Origin: Paraburkholderia nodosa DSM 21604
Lineage (GTDB): Bacteria; Pseudomonadota; Gammaproteobacteria; Burkholderiales; Burkholderiaceae
DNA length: 64,000 nucleotides
Direction of reading: 5' to 3'
Assembly (NCBI RefSeq): GCF_000519185.1
Contig: NZ_JAFA01000007.1
Coordinates: 1-64,000 of the forward strand
In this document: piece by piece, positions 17,376-25,141 of the stretch
Layout of the letters: every line of letters begins with the position of its first letter
Numbering within the stretch: the stretch's first letter is position 1
Made by a program: the position numbers and the translations under genes
Notes under the pieces: generated by a model
Database searches by the model: none
Told to the model about the DNA's origin: nothing
The model's input: the letters and a program-made list of their open reading frames with translations, nothing else

Positions 17376-19574
17376 TCAGAATCTCCAGAAAAGGAAGTGG
17401 TGATGCGTGCGCCCATGGCCGGCGCGCGACGGATTGCTCGCGGGCGCAAGCTGTGCGTGGGCGTCAACGACCTGCGCGCGCAGTGCCATGTCATAGAAGG
17501 CACCGACCATCGGCAACGCGCCATGCGCCCCTTCGCCCCAGTAGTCGTTGCGCAATGTCACGCGTGCGTCGTCGAAGCCTACCCACGCACCGGCGACCAG
17601 CTGCGGATGGATCAGGATGAACCAGCTATCCGTGTTGTCCTGCGTCGTGCCGGTCTTACCCGCCACGTCGGCGTGAATGCCGAAACGCGTCCTGATGTCG
17701 GAACCAGTGCCCCGATTGACGACGTCACGCATCACGTCGACCAGCTTGAGCGCCGCGGCGGGTGGTAGCGCCTGCGTTGGCCGCGCGGCAGGGAACTCGG
17801 CGAGCACGTTGCCGTTGCGATCTTCGATGCGTGTCACCATGCGTGGTTCGACATAGGCTCCCCGGTTCGCGATCGTGCAATACGCCGAGACCATCTCCTT
17901 GAGCGTGACCGGGCTCGTACCAAGAGCAAGCGACGGCACGGCATCAAGGGGGCTCTCGCGCACGCCCATCTCACGCGCGAGCGCCGCAACCTTCGCCGGT
18001 CCCTCCCGCTCCATGAGCTGGGCAGTCACGCGATTGCGTGAAAAGGCAAGCGCATTACGCAGTGTCATCGGCCGGCCGGTAGGGGGCTCGGGGTCGGTCG
18101 GCCGCCACACCGCATTGCCCTTCAATGCAATGGCAACGTTGCGGTCGACGATCGTGTCGCCCGGTTGCGCACCGTCCGCAAACGCCGCACCGTACACAAA
18201 AGCCTTGAAGGTGGAGCCGGGTTGCCGTCGTGCCTGCTGCACGTGATCGAATGGCTCATCGCGATAGTCGCGGCTACCGACCCACGCCTTGATATCTCCA
18301 TTGCGTGGATCGATGGCGACGAATCCGGCCTGAATCTGCGTCTTGCTGCGGCAGAGCGCACCCACAAACGCTTCATCCTGCGCAAGCTTCCTGACCGCGG
18401 CCGGATCGGAAAGGCCGGTGTCCCGTGCGGACCGGTACTCAGCCGTTTGCCTGATGAACGACTGGAACAGCTCGTTACCCGGCCAGCAGCCAGTACGCTC
18501 GTTCCAGGTGCCGTTGGCGACCCACTGCAGCTGGCTGGTCTGCCAGGCAACGGCCTGCGTCGCCGCCGCCTGAAGCCGGGAATCGATGGTCGTGTGCACC
18601 ACGAGCCCGTCCGAATAGATGTTGTAGCCGTTGCGATCAGCCCACGCGATCAACCATCGGCGCAGCTGTACCGCAAAATGCGGAGCCGGGCCAACGGGTT
18701 CAGTCTGCGGTTCGAAATCGACGTTGAGCGGTTGCTGCTTCAGCCAGGCATACTCAGGAGGACTGAGCTTGCCGTATTTCAGCATCTGCGCGAGGACGGT
18801 ATTGCGGCGTTCCCGCGCGCGCTCGGGATTGAGCACGGGGTTGTAGGCACTATTGGCCTTCAGCATGCCAACGAGCGTTGCGCTTTCAAGGACGTCAAGC
18901 CCCGCAGCGGGCTTTCCGAAGTAGGTGCGCGCCGCCATCTCGACGCCGTAGGCGTTGTACAGGAACGGCACGGTGTTGAGATACGTTTCGAGAATCTGGT
19001 CCTTGCTGTAGACGGATTCAATCTTGAGCGCCGTGATCGCTTCCTTGAGTTTGCGTGTCAACGTCGGTGCGCGACCAATTTCATCGGGATACAGGTTGCG
19101 CGCGAGCTGCTGCGTGATGGTGGAGCCACCCTGTCGAGCCCCGGTAAATGTGTGCAATGCCGCCGACGGAATGCGCCTCAGGTCAATGCCGTGATGCTGA
19201 TAGAAGCGGCGGTCCTCGGTCGCGATCAGGGCGTCCACCACATGCGGTGAAATGTGGCTGAGCGTCACCCACTCGCGATTGACCGGCTTGAATTCCGCAA
19301 GCACGCCGCCGTCGGCGGAGAAGATCAGCGCGGGACGGTCGACGCGGGCCTTGCGGATGTCACCAAGGCGGGGTGTGAATGGAATGAGGGCCAGCGTATA
19401 TGCGAGCGATAGTGCAGGCACCGCGGCAATCGTCAGCGCAACGCCGCGACGCGTCGGATGGCGAATGCCGTGCCACGTGGCAGCGACATGGCGCGCGGTC
19501 ATTGCGCCTGCGCTGGCAGCAAGTGCCCGACCGTGTTTTACCCAGCGCGCGCGGAGTTCACGAAAAAGCGACAT
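17376..19574 (-). CDS. Class A penicillin-binding protein (bifunctional transglycosylase/transpeptidase)
   Basis: A 732-residue inner-membrane enzyme that polymerises and cross-links peptidoglycan from lipid II. The single membrane anchor is near residues 48-70 (VALTIAAVPALSLAYTLALI). The GT51 domain shows ATEDRRFYQHHGID, with its catalytic Glu, and QGGSTITQQLARN. The transpeptidase domain shows the three penicillin-binding motifs: PGSTFK (SxxK), FSRN (SxN) and GKTGTT (KTG). It is shorter than PBP1A and resembles PbpC/Pbp1-like accessory enzymes. The ATG at 19574 was taken; an in-frame GTG four codons upstream is also possible. It may work with the Amj flippase encoded 1.5 kb away. Confidence 0.93.
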   Translation of the reverse strand: MSLFRELRARWVKHGRALAASAGAMTARHVAATWHGIRHPTRRGVALTIAAVPALSLAYTLALIPFTPRLGDIRKARVDRPALIFSADGGVLAEFKPVNREWVTLSHISPHVVDALIATEDRRFYQHHGIDLRRIPSAALHTFTGARQGGSTITQQLARNLYPDEIGRAPTLTRKLKEAITALKIESVYSKDQILETYLNTVPFLYNAYGVEMAARTYFGKPAAGLDVLESATLVGMLKANSAYNPVLNPERARERRNTVLAQMLKYGKLSPPEYAWLKQQPLNVDFEPQTEPVGPAPHFAVQLRRWLIAWADRNGYNIYSDGLVVHTTIDSRLQAAATQAVAWQTSQLQWVANGTWNERTGCWPGNELFQSFIRQTAEYRSARDTGLSDPAAVRKLAQDEAFVGALCRSKTQIQAGFVAIDPRNGDIKAWVGSRDYRDEPFDHVQQARRQPGSTFKAFVYGAAFADGAQPGDTIVDRNVAIALKGNAVWRPTDPEPPTGRPMTLRNALAFSRNRVTAQLMEREGPAKVAALAREMGVRESPLDAVPSLALGTSPVTLKEMVSAYCTIANRGAYVEPRMVTRIEDRNGNVLAEFPAARPTQALPPAAALKLVDVMRDVVNRGTGSDIRTRFGIHADVAGKTGTTQDNTDSWFILIHPQLVAGAWVGFDDARVTLRNDYWGEGAHGALPMVGAFYDMALRAQVVDAHAQLAPASNPSRAGHGRTHHHFLFWRF

Positions 19575-20370
19575 AGGGTGATTCACGGTAGCTGGCCAGT
19601 GGACGAAAGGCCGGATGCTACCAAAGCGCGGGCGGATTTCTGCCCGGAAAACCGCTATGCCGTTGTGCTGCTAACAGATGATTACACTTGTTTCCAGTCG
19701 GCAGCGTTCAGTTGAACGTGCCAGCTACATTGCGCGCCGATCTGCCTGCGTGCTGCGTAAAAATGCAGGAAACGAATCTAGTCGCGATCCGCACCCAAGG
19801 CAAGCACGGCGCAAGCTGGCGCGATGGGTAGACCAAAAAACCTGGACATGGGCGCTGGGCGCTAATCTGGCCTGGAATTGCAATTCCGCGTTCGTAAGGG
19901 GGACACGGTTAGCGCAGGCTTAAGGACGCGGCACGCCCGGGGGCGCGTTACGCCGGTTTGCAACAGGAATAAAGATCACTCTCAATCTGGAACAGCCAGT
20001 CGGTGATCGCCACCTGTTCGGCGGGCTGAGCATACGAAGACGGTCGGTAGACCGACTGATCCAGTGACAGTGGTCAAACACTTGTCGCATGCTTTTTTTC
20101 GGGTCCAGCATATGCGCTACCGACGTGGACCCCGGCGAGGGAACACCCTGTTCCGGCGACGGTGTGACGAAGCAGATGGGGAGGCAATACATTTGTGACG
20201 TGAGAGCCCGAAAACGCAGGCGCGCATCGCTCATCGCGGGTTGCGAGACTCCGTCGTTGATCATTTCCGGATTTCCACATGTGCTCTGATGTGACGGTTT
20301 CAACAATTGGCACCGCGGTCAAGGAGACCCACTGGTCGGCGGCGATCGCGTGTCGCAATGGAGCAACTCG
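19575..20370. other. Intergenic region with a decayed minus-strand gene end
   Basis: There is no intact gene. On the minus strand 19949-20055 reads a protein-like end (SVYRPSSYAQPAEQVAITDW, then LFQIESDLYSCCKPA and stop). The continuation upstream is only found in another frame (KKSMRQVFDHCHW), so a small gene seems to have been frameshifted. Its family is not recognised. The rest shows no supported feature. Confidence 0.35.
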
Positions 20371-21375
20371 ATGCAGGATGTAAAACCTGGCGCGTCACGC
20401 AATGCCGATGTCCGGTGCCGGGCTCCTTGTGACCGACATCGCGGAAATCATCGCTCTCGCACAGCAAACATCCGTGTCCACCGGACGCTGTGCACGTTGA
20501 CCTTTCTGGCGGCATCCTGCCTGCTGTGTCCGAAGCTGTCAGCCCAGGCATCTGACGATGCCGCCCGCCTGCGGGCCACATACCAGAGCATGCAGCTGCT
20601 GCTTGACCACAACTCGTTTCATCGGCGGTTGTATCTCGATTCCCGGGAATCGCCATCCACGGTTACGGGCGAAATCTACGCTGTAATGGACTACCCGTTC
20701 GCAATCGTGAGTGCCGCTCTCGGTGACCCGTCAAAAGGCGCGACTAACTGGTGCGATGTATTGCTTTTGCATCCCAACGTCAAGTATTGCCATGTATCCG
20801 CGAGTGACAACGGCAATGCCCTGTCCGTGAACATCAGCCAGAAGGAAGCCGCAGAAGAACCTGGATCTACCTATCGCCTGCGTTTCGCGTATGACGCGCC
20901 GATCTCCGGTCCGGGATACCTTCACGTAAAGCTCCACGCAGACAGTGGCCCGCTTAACACTCGGGATTATCAGATCGCCCTCGAAGCGGTATCGCTCGAT
21001 AGTGAGCGTACATTCCTGCATCTGACCTACGCATACAGTTACGGCACGATAGGGCGTCTTGCCATGAAAGGTTATCTGTCCACTTTCGGTAGCGGCAAGG
21101 TCGGCTTCACCAATATTGCCGATCCGTCTGCGGTCCAGCCGGAATACGTCGATGGTATGCGCGGTCTCGTGGAGCGCAACACCATGCGCTACTACCTGGC
21201 CATCGATGCCTGGCTCGGCGAACCGCCGGGAAACCCTGACACGCGGCTCGAGCAACGCCTGAGTAACTGGTTCAGCGCCAGCGAAGAATATCCGCGACAG
21301 CTGCACGAAATCGATCGGCAGCAGTATATGCAGATGAAACAGCAGGAATACCGGAGCCAGCAGACCGGGCAATAA
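20371..21375 (+). CDS. Conserved hypothetical exported protein
   Basis: A 334-residue protein. The ATG at 20371 is preferred over a GTG seven codons upstream. A hydrophobic stretch near residues 39-58 (TLTFLAASCLLCPKLSAQA) looks like a signal sequence with an unusually long basic n-region, so an internal start is possible. The mature part is hydrophilic with beta-rich patterning (GEIYAVMDYPFAIVSAAL, and YRLRFAYDAPISGPGYLHVK) and ends in a Gln-rich helix. It resembles uncharacterised periplasmic proteins of about this size, and no motif gives a function. It is followed by a bidirectional terminator-like hairpin. Confidence 0.7.
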   Translation: MQDVKPGASRNADVRCRAPCDRHRGNHRSRTANIRVHRTLCTLTFLAASCLLCPKLSAQASDDAARLRATYQSMQLLLDHNSFHRRLYLDSRESPSTVTGEIYAVMDYPFAIVSAALGDPSKGATNWCDVLLLHPNVKYCHVSASDNGNALSVNISQKEAAEEPGSTYRLRFAYDAPISGPGYLHVKLHADSGPLNTRDYQIALEAVSLDSERTFLHLTYAYSYGTIGRLAMKGYLSTFGSGKVGFTNIADPSAVQPEYVDGMRGLVERNTMRYYLAIDAWLGEPPGNPDTRLEQRLSNWFSASEEYPRQLHEIDRQQYMQMKQQEYRSQQTGQ

Positions 21376-21438
21376 CCAGGAAACCAGATATCAGCCGGGG
21401 GCCAGCAGACCAAAGATTTTGTCTTGTCGACCTGACGA

Positions 21439-21472
21439 CGCCTCGCCGGCTTCACCGGCCTTCGAGGCGCTT
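21439..21472. terminator. Terminator-like hairpin between convergent genes
   Basis: The arms CGCCTCG (21439-21445) and CGAGGCG (21463-21469) enclose an inner GCCGG/CCGGC pairing with a 5-base loop, followed by CTTTACC. It lies between the exported protein (plus) and the DUF1289 gene (minus) and could stop both transcripts. The U-tract is weak. Confidence 0.55.
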
Positions 21473-21495
21473 TACCGATCGGGTAATGCGCCCGT

Positions 21496-21744
21496 TCAGT
21501 CGTGCTTCGGCGCCTGCGACGTTCCACGTCCCAGCTTTACCTGTCGTCGAGGCCTTTCATTGAGGATCAGATGGCGCCAGTGATCGGTCATCTTTCTCCA
21601 CTCGCGGGCTTCTGCCCGCGTTCGATAGCAGCCTGTGCAGAACCCCGTTTTGCCGTCGAACGCGCATAGATCGATGCATGGAGTGTCGTACACAGCGGCC
21701 GTATATCGCGCTATCGAAGCCTCCGAGCGGCCATGGAATGCCAT
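21496..21744 (-). CDS. DUF1289 domain protein
   Basis: An 82-residue protein with the DUF1289 signature PCIDLCAFDGKTGFCTGCYR followed by TRAEAREWRKM. The four closely spaced Cys (C-x3-C and C-x2-C) suggest metal or Fe-S binding. The family is widespread in proteobacteria with no established role. The first ~20 residues before the domain are not conserved-looking, so the true start could lie a few codons inside. It is convergent with the gene to the left. Confidence 0.75.
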   Translation of the reverse strand: MAFHGRSEASIARYTAAVYDTPCIDLCAFDGKTGFCTGCYRTRAEAREWRKMTDHWRHLILNERPRRQVKLGRGTSQAPKHD

Positions 21745-22109
21745 GTAGTCTTCGATGTCCGCGAGACGATCATGAAACTCGACGCATATTGAACGGTATA
21801 GCGAGGGGTCACGCGGCTGCCTAAGGATTGGCAGTCAACATACGAATCACCACCCATCGGGCACTGACGCCAATAGGGAAAGTCGATCGGAGGTGCGCAG
21901 CGTGGAAGCGGCGCAACGACATGGTGCCCGTTCAGGGTAAAAGAACCACAGTGGAAGGTCGTGGATGCGTCTCACCGTTCATCCTTCATGTATACATAAA
22001 TATAATGATCGCATTTTACGAGATATAAATCGTATTCCTATGTAATTTAAATGTCGAAACAGTGCCGACTTCGGAGTTCCCGGAAGCATGAGACCTGTAA
22101 ATAGTCAGA
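21745..22109 (+). promoter_or_regulatory. AT-rich intergenic segment with candidate promoter
   Basis: The stretch 21985-22060 is markedly AT-rich for this genome. It contains ATGTATACAT (a GTATAC palindrome) and a perfect TATAAT at 22001-22006, with a weak -35 (TTCATC, 21978-21983) at 17-base spacing. A transcript starting near 22013 would read into the small gene at 22110. No other feature is supported. Confidence 0.4.
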
Positions 22110-22325
22110 ATGAAAGCCAGCACATATGCCAATGACCCTGAGCCAGGCGTAGCAAGTCATGTAAGTCACACTTGTGTCCGCTGCTGGGACGGACGTCGTG
22201 GAGCCAGGAGCAACGTGGTTGTGGAGATCTCCATCACGCGTGAAGTGATCCTGGGGCGATATGAGGGACCCTATGTCATTTGGCAGTTGATAGTTTGTCC
22301 GGGAAAAACGAAAAAGAAGACATGA
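22110..22325 (+). CDS. Small hypothetical protein, contains repeat copy B
   Basis: A 71-residue ORF beginning MKASTYANDPEPGVASHVSH, then TCVRCWDGRRGARS. It is downstream of an AT-rich promoter-like region. Its first ~25 codons match a truncated copy near 2.8 kb at both DNA and predicted protein level, including HVSH-C-V-C. This suggests a real, duplicated coding unit. The family is unrecognised and the C-terminus is Lys-rich (PGKTKKKT). It ends within the next open frame, but the next credible start is 141 bases further on. Confidence 0.4.
   Translation: MKASTYANDPEPGVASHVSHTCVRCWDGRRGARSNVVVEISITREVILGRYEGPYVIWQLIVCPGKTKKKT
22111..22178 (+). repeat. Dispersed imperfect repeat, copy B
   Basis: This is the counterpart of 2818-2882: TGAAAGCCAGCACA then, 31 bases on, GTCATGTAAGTCAC, followed by CTTGTGTC versus CTTGCGTC. 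The inner region differs by a net three bases, so the reading frame is preserved between copies. Confidence 0.55.
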
Positions 22326-22465
22326 TCCGATTCCGAAACCTGTCGCCGCGGCGAGCCGTCACGAGTGAACTGCGGGGGGAATCTCCCGGTGCCTGGCGCG
22401 TCGCGCGGTATCGCGGGAAGACACGGAGCCGGATCGATAGCCGCGCGCACATTGGGGCAGGGAAC

Positions 22466-23035
22466 ATGATGAAAGAACTCGATCCATCGACGGCGGGCGG
22501 CGGGAAGGGCGCTCCCCTGGCGCCATCTCACCTGGCTGCTCCAGACCCGCGATTACAGCGTGCCGAAACCGAAGTGCGCCGGCTGACCCGATGTATGGAG
22601 ATCAAGGACCGGCAGCTCGGCGAGCTACGCAAGGCACTTGCGCATTCGGCGACCGTGCACTACCGGGTTGAGGACCGCCTGCAGCACGAACTGGATTGCC
22701 TGCGGATCATGATGCCGGCTGAAGCGTTCCTGATGCCGTCTGGCGAGTCCGGTAGCGGGCAGTCGGACCATGGCATCGCAGTGCGACTGCCCTATGTGAC
22801 GTCAATACTGTCAGTGCTGTTCGATGCGATGTGCGTGTTCTGGGCAGACTGTGATCACGATCATCCTCCGAAGTCAGCGACCGTCGCGCACGCGATCGAT
22901 GAGCGGCTGGGCCTGCGCTCACAACCGAATGGAGAGGCTTCACGCAGTGCCCAGGCATATGCGTCGGCGATCCGGCCGGACTGGATGAAGGAGGCCGACA
23001 ACCGGCATCACTGTCGGCCAGCAGCGGCGCGCTGA
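22466..23035 (+). CDS. Hypothetical coiled-coil protein next to luxI
   Basis: A 189-residue protein. The ATG pair at 22466/22469 follows a purine-rich GGGGCAGGGA site; longer in-frame starts are less likely. Residues ~25-75 form a probable coiled coil (RLQRAETEVRRLTRCMEIKD then RQLGELRKALAHSATV). The remainder has an acidic His/Asp patch (WADCDHDHPP). The last 28 bases overlap the end of luxI on the other strand, so the two transcripts collide. The family is unrecognised. A role in the quorum locus is only a guess from position. Confidence 0.5.
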   Translation: MMKELDPSTAGGGKGAPLAPSHLAAPDPRLQRAETEVRRLTRCMEIKDRQLGELRKALAHSATVHYRVEDRLQHELDCLRIMMPAEAFLMPSGESGSGQSDHGIAVRLPYVTSILSVLFDAMCVFWADCDHDHPPKSATVAHAIDERLGLRSQPNGEASRSAQAYASAIRPDWMKEADNRHHCRPAAAR

Positions 23036-23808
23036 TATAAGGATGCCGTCATCTGGATTAAGCCTTGCGTGCGCCCTGCACCGTTATCGCAAACTGCGAT
23101 GGGCGCTTCGCTCGTGACGTGTGCAGGGCGCACTCGCGCTGTTTCAGGCGCATCTGGGTGACCCGGGACGCCGGCCACGGGGAGTGGGAACTGTCCGAAG
23201 CGGATGATTGAGTTCTGCAGCGTGTCAGGATCGCACTGGAGTTTCTGAAAGGTAGCAGAATCCAGATCAATTGCACACGCAACGATGTCGGCATGGCCTC
23301 GTGACGCGTCTGTGCCGATATCGTGCAGCTCGAGGCCGAAGCGGCGGTACAGGCGCGCCACGGAGCGCGAGACCACGCCGATCACGCGTGTCGCGCCGCA
23401 CGAGAGGGCGAGCGAGATGACGAAGGGAAACAACGACATGCCTGAGGTCGAGCCGGTGCGGTGGTCCGGCAGCCCGGATCCCGCAAAGCGCGACATCTCC
23501 CATATTGAGGTTGATGATGGCAGGGTATCGCCCGGGGGGGCAAGTTCCGGGAAGACGTCACGGAGCAGGTAAGGTCCTGTGGTGGGCATCAGTCGGGCGC
23601 ATCCACAGACCTCGCCGTCTGGCGAGAATGCGACCAGATGGAGCGTAGGGTTTCCATCAAAATTGTCCCACTCGCTCGTGGCGTCGTGGGCCACGCCAGG
23701 TATTTCCCAGTGCAGGCGCTGCACGAAGACACGGTGGCGGAAGGTTCCGAGGCGGCGACGGATATGGGGTGGCAGGTCGTCGAGTCTGCCCGCAACGATA
23801 TATGGCAT
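23008..23808 (-). CDS. Acyl-homoserine-lactone synthase (LuxI family)
   Basis: A 266-residue LuxI-type enzyme that makes an N-acyl-homoserine lactone from S-adenosylmethionine and acyl-ACP or acyl-CoA. The ATG at 23808 has a strong AGGAGG site. Family-invariant residues are present: RHRVFVQRLHWEIP (Arg, Phe, Trp), EWDNFDGNPTLHLVA (the two Asp), GCARLMPTTGPYLLRDVFP (Arg) and IWEMSRFA (Glu, Arg). It is about 60 residues longer than usual, with a Pro/Ala-rich C-terminal tail. luxR lies 188 bases upstream on the same strand with a candidate lux box between. Confidence 0.92.
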   Translation of the reverse strand: MPYIVAGRLDDLPPHIRRRLGTFRHRVFVQRLHWEIPGVAHDATSEWDNFDGNPTLHLVAFSPDGEVCGCARLMPTTGPYLLRDVFPELAPPGDTLPSSTSIWEMSRFAGSGLPDHRTGSTSGMSLFPFVISLALSCGATRVIGVVSRSVARLYRRFGLELHDIGTDASRGHADIVACAIDLDSATFQKLQCDPDTLQNSIIRFGQFPLPVAGVPGHPDAPETARVRPAHVTSEAPIAVCDNGAGRTQGLIQMTASLYQRAAAGRQ

Positions 23809-23880
23809 GGTTTCCTCCTGGCGTTGGGCTTTGGCCGTTGAGCGTTGACGCGAAGCTATCAGCGCCTCGGCGGTCCGCAA

Positions 23881-23900
23881 ACCCGGAACTTTGGGAGGGT
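23881..23900 (-). promoter_or_regulatory. Candidate lux box upstream of luxI
   Basis: The sequence ACCCGGAACTTTGGGAGGGT has ACCC/GGGT ends. It shares the core GGAACTTTGGGAGG with a better palindrome upstream of the biosynthetic operon (35378-35397). Its centre is 82 bases before the luxI ATG. A -10-like GATAGC/TAGCTT lies where activation from -42 would require it (23853-23860). Confidence 0.5.
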
Positions 23901-23939
23901 GTAGTGGCCGGCACGCGGGCAGGCAAGTGCAGTGGCCCT

Positions 23940-23957
23940 CGCCGCGTGTACGCGGCG
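23940..23957. other. Perfect inverted repeat between luxR and luxI
   Basis: The arms CGCCGCG and CGCGGCG have a TGTA loop. It lies 40 bases downstream of the luxR stop. There is no U-tract on either strand, so it is not a standard terminator. It may slow or stabilise the luxR transcript 3' end. Confidence 0.4.
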
Positions 23958-23996
23958 ATAAGTCGTCAGTGTGGTTGTGCCGGGTGAAGGCACAGC

Positions 23997-24785
23997 TCAG
24001 GGTTCGACGAGCCCCTGCACGGTGGCATTGACGGCGGCGGCCGTCCTGCCGTAGCAGTTGAGGGCTTTCATCGCTTCTTCGAGGTGGTAGTTCACGGTGT
24101 AGTGAGAGATGCCAAGAATAGTGGCGATTTCAGCCGACGTTTTTCCGCGTGCAACCCACGTCAGGCATTCACGCTGACGCGGTGTCAGGAAGTGCGATGC
24201 CTTTATTGATGGTTTGTGCGTGAGTCGATGCAGTTCGAAGTGAAACTGCGTGCTGGCAAGGTACGCCAGCCGCGAGTTAGCCACGTCGTTCACGCAATGC
24301 AGAGGGCCCGAGAGGTTGAACAGCAGAATGCTGCCGCCGGGCTGGTGAACGGGAATGCTGAGTCCGCCGGCCAGTCCGGCCTCCCGTGCTTCGTCGAGCA
24401 CACGGCGCTCGGCCTTGCTCAAGCCGATGATGTCATGCCACCGGTAGGGGGCCGAATGGGTAAAGGCGGCCCGGTGAACGGGATCTGTGGACGCGTAGTC
24501 GCGGCGCTGGTAGTGACGGACCCATTCGTCGGGGTAGTGGGCGTGCACCATCTCGAGTGCGGTTCGCTGGTGACAGGCTGAACGGCTTCGGGCAACGCGG
24601 CTGATGACGTAATAGGGGAATCCGAGCGTATCGACCGCGTTGCCGAAAGAATCGACGAGGGTGGGTATGTCGGCGGCATATGCCAGACACATCAACGGTG
24701 CAGGCGTGGCAGCCTGAACGCGATCAGGCGTTGCGACGGGATGACGTGCGACCCCGTTCGAACGGCGTCGGGAGAGACGTTTCAT
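23997..24785 (-). CDS. LuxR-family quorum-sensing transcriptional regulator
   Basis: A 262-residue regulator. The autoinducer-binding domain (about residues 50-185) shows the family's ligand-pocket residues in EWVRHYQRRDYASTDPV (Trp, Tyr, Asp-Pro) and APYRWHD (Trp). The C-terminal HTH LTPRQRECLTWVARGKTSAE and GISHYTVNYHLEEAM is the LuxR/FixJ type. The start at 24785 (MKRLSRRR) has a GAGGTAG site; an upstream in-frame ATG is less likely. Cognate to the LuxI encoded downstream, it is the natural candidate to control the biosynthetic operon to the right. Confidence 0.92.
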   Translation of the reverse strand: MKRLSRRRSNGVARHPVATPDRVQAATPAPLMCLAYAADIPTLVDSFGNAVDTLGFPYYVISRVARSRSACHQRTALEMVHAHYPDEWVRHYQRRDYASTDPVHRAAFTHSAPYRWHDIIGLSKAERRVLDEAREAGLAGGLSIPVHQPGGSILLFNLSGPLHCVNDVANSRLAYLASTQFHFELHRLTHKPSIKASHFLTPRQRECLTWVARGKTSAEIATILGISHYTVNYHLEEAMKALNCYGRTAAAVNATVQGLVEP

Positions 24786-25141
24786 GTTTGCTACCTCGGC
24801 GCCGCCCCACGGAGTCCGGAACACCAGGCGCGACATGAGAACGAAACCGCGGCACAACGACAGCGCGGTTCATACGACGCGCGTTTCCGGGAGGGAGGGG
24901 CCAGTCAGAGGTCCGCATACGATAGCCGGGATGCGGCATCCGGCGCGGCTAACCGGGTGGCATCCGCAGATGTTACCGTTAACCGTTTCGTACATAGTAT
25001 AGTCGGCCAGCTAAAAATTCCACGGGTAGTGACGCCGATCGTGAACGGCGCGTTGGTTCCAGGGAACCCTGCCACGCTGCGTTGGGGCCGCGGCTACGTG
25101 CAAAGCCCGCTGTCGCCCTCGCAGTCAGACTCACCGTCACC
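24786..25141. other. Intergenic region upstream of luxR
   Basis: There is no gene. It includes the octamer GGCATCCG twice, about 24 bases apart (near 24935 and 24959), and an AT-rich patch at 24985-25015 with AGTATA (TATACT on the minus strand, 24996-25001). The patch could serve as a distal -10 for luxR. No convincing -35 accompanies it. Confidence 0.35.

Noticed and set aside
18165..19250. A 361-residue plus-strand frame inside the penicillin-binding protein gene
   Set aside because: It is an antisense shadow, has no recognisable domain, and the minus strand holds all PBP motifs.
23940..23957. Intrinsic terminator of luxR
   Set aside because: The inverted repeat is perfect but no U-tract follows on either strand, so it was listed only as an inverted repeat.
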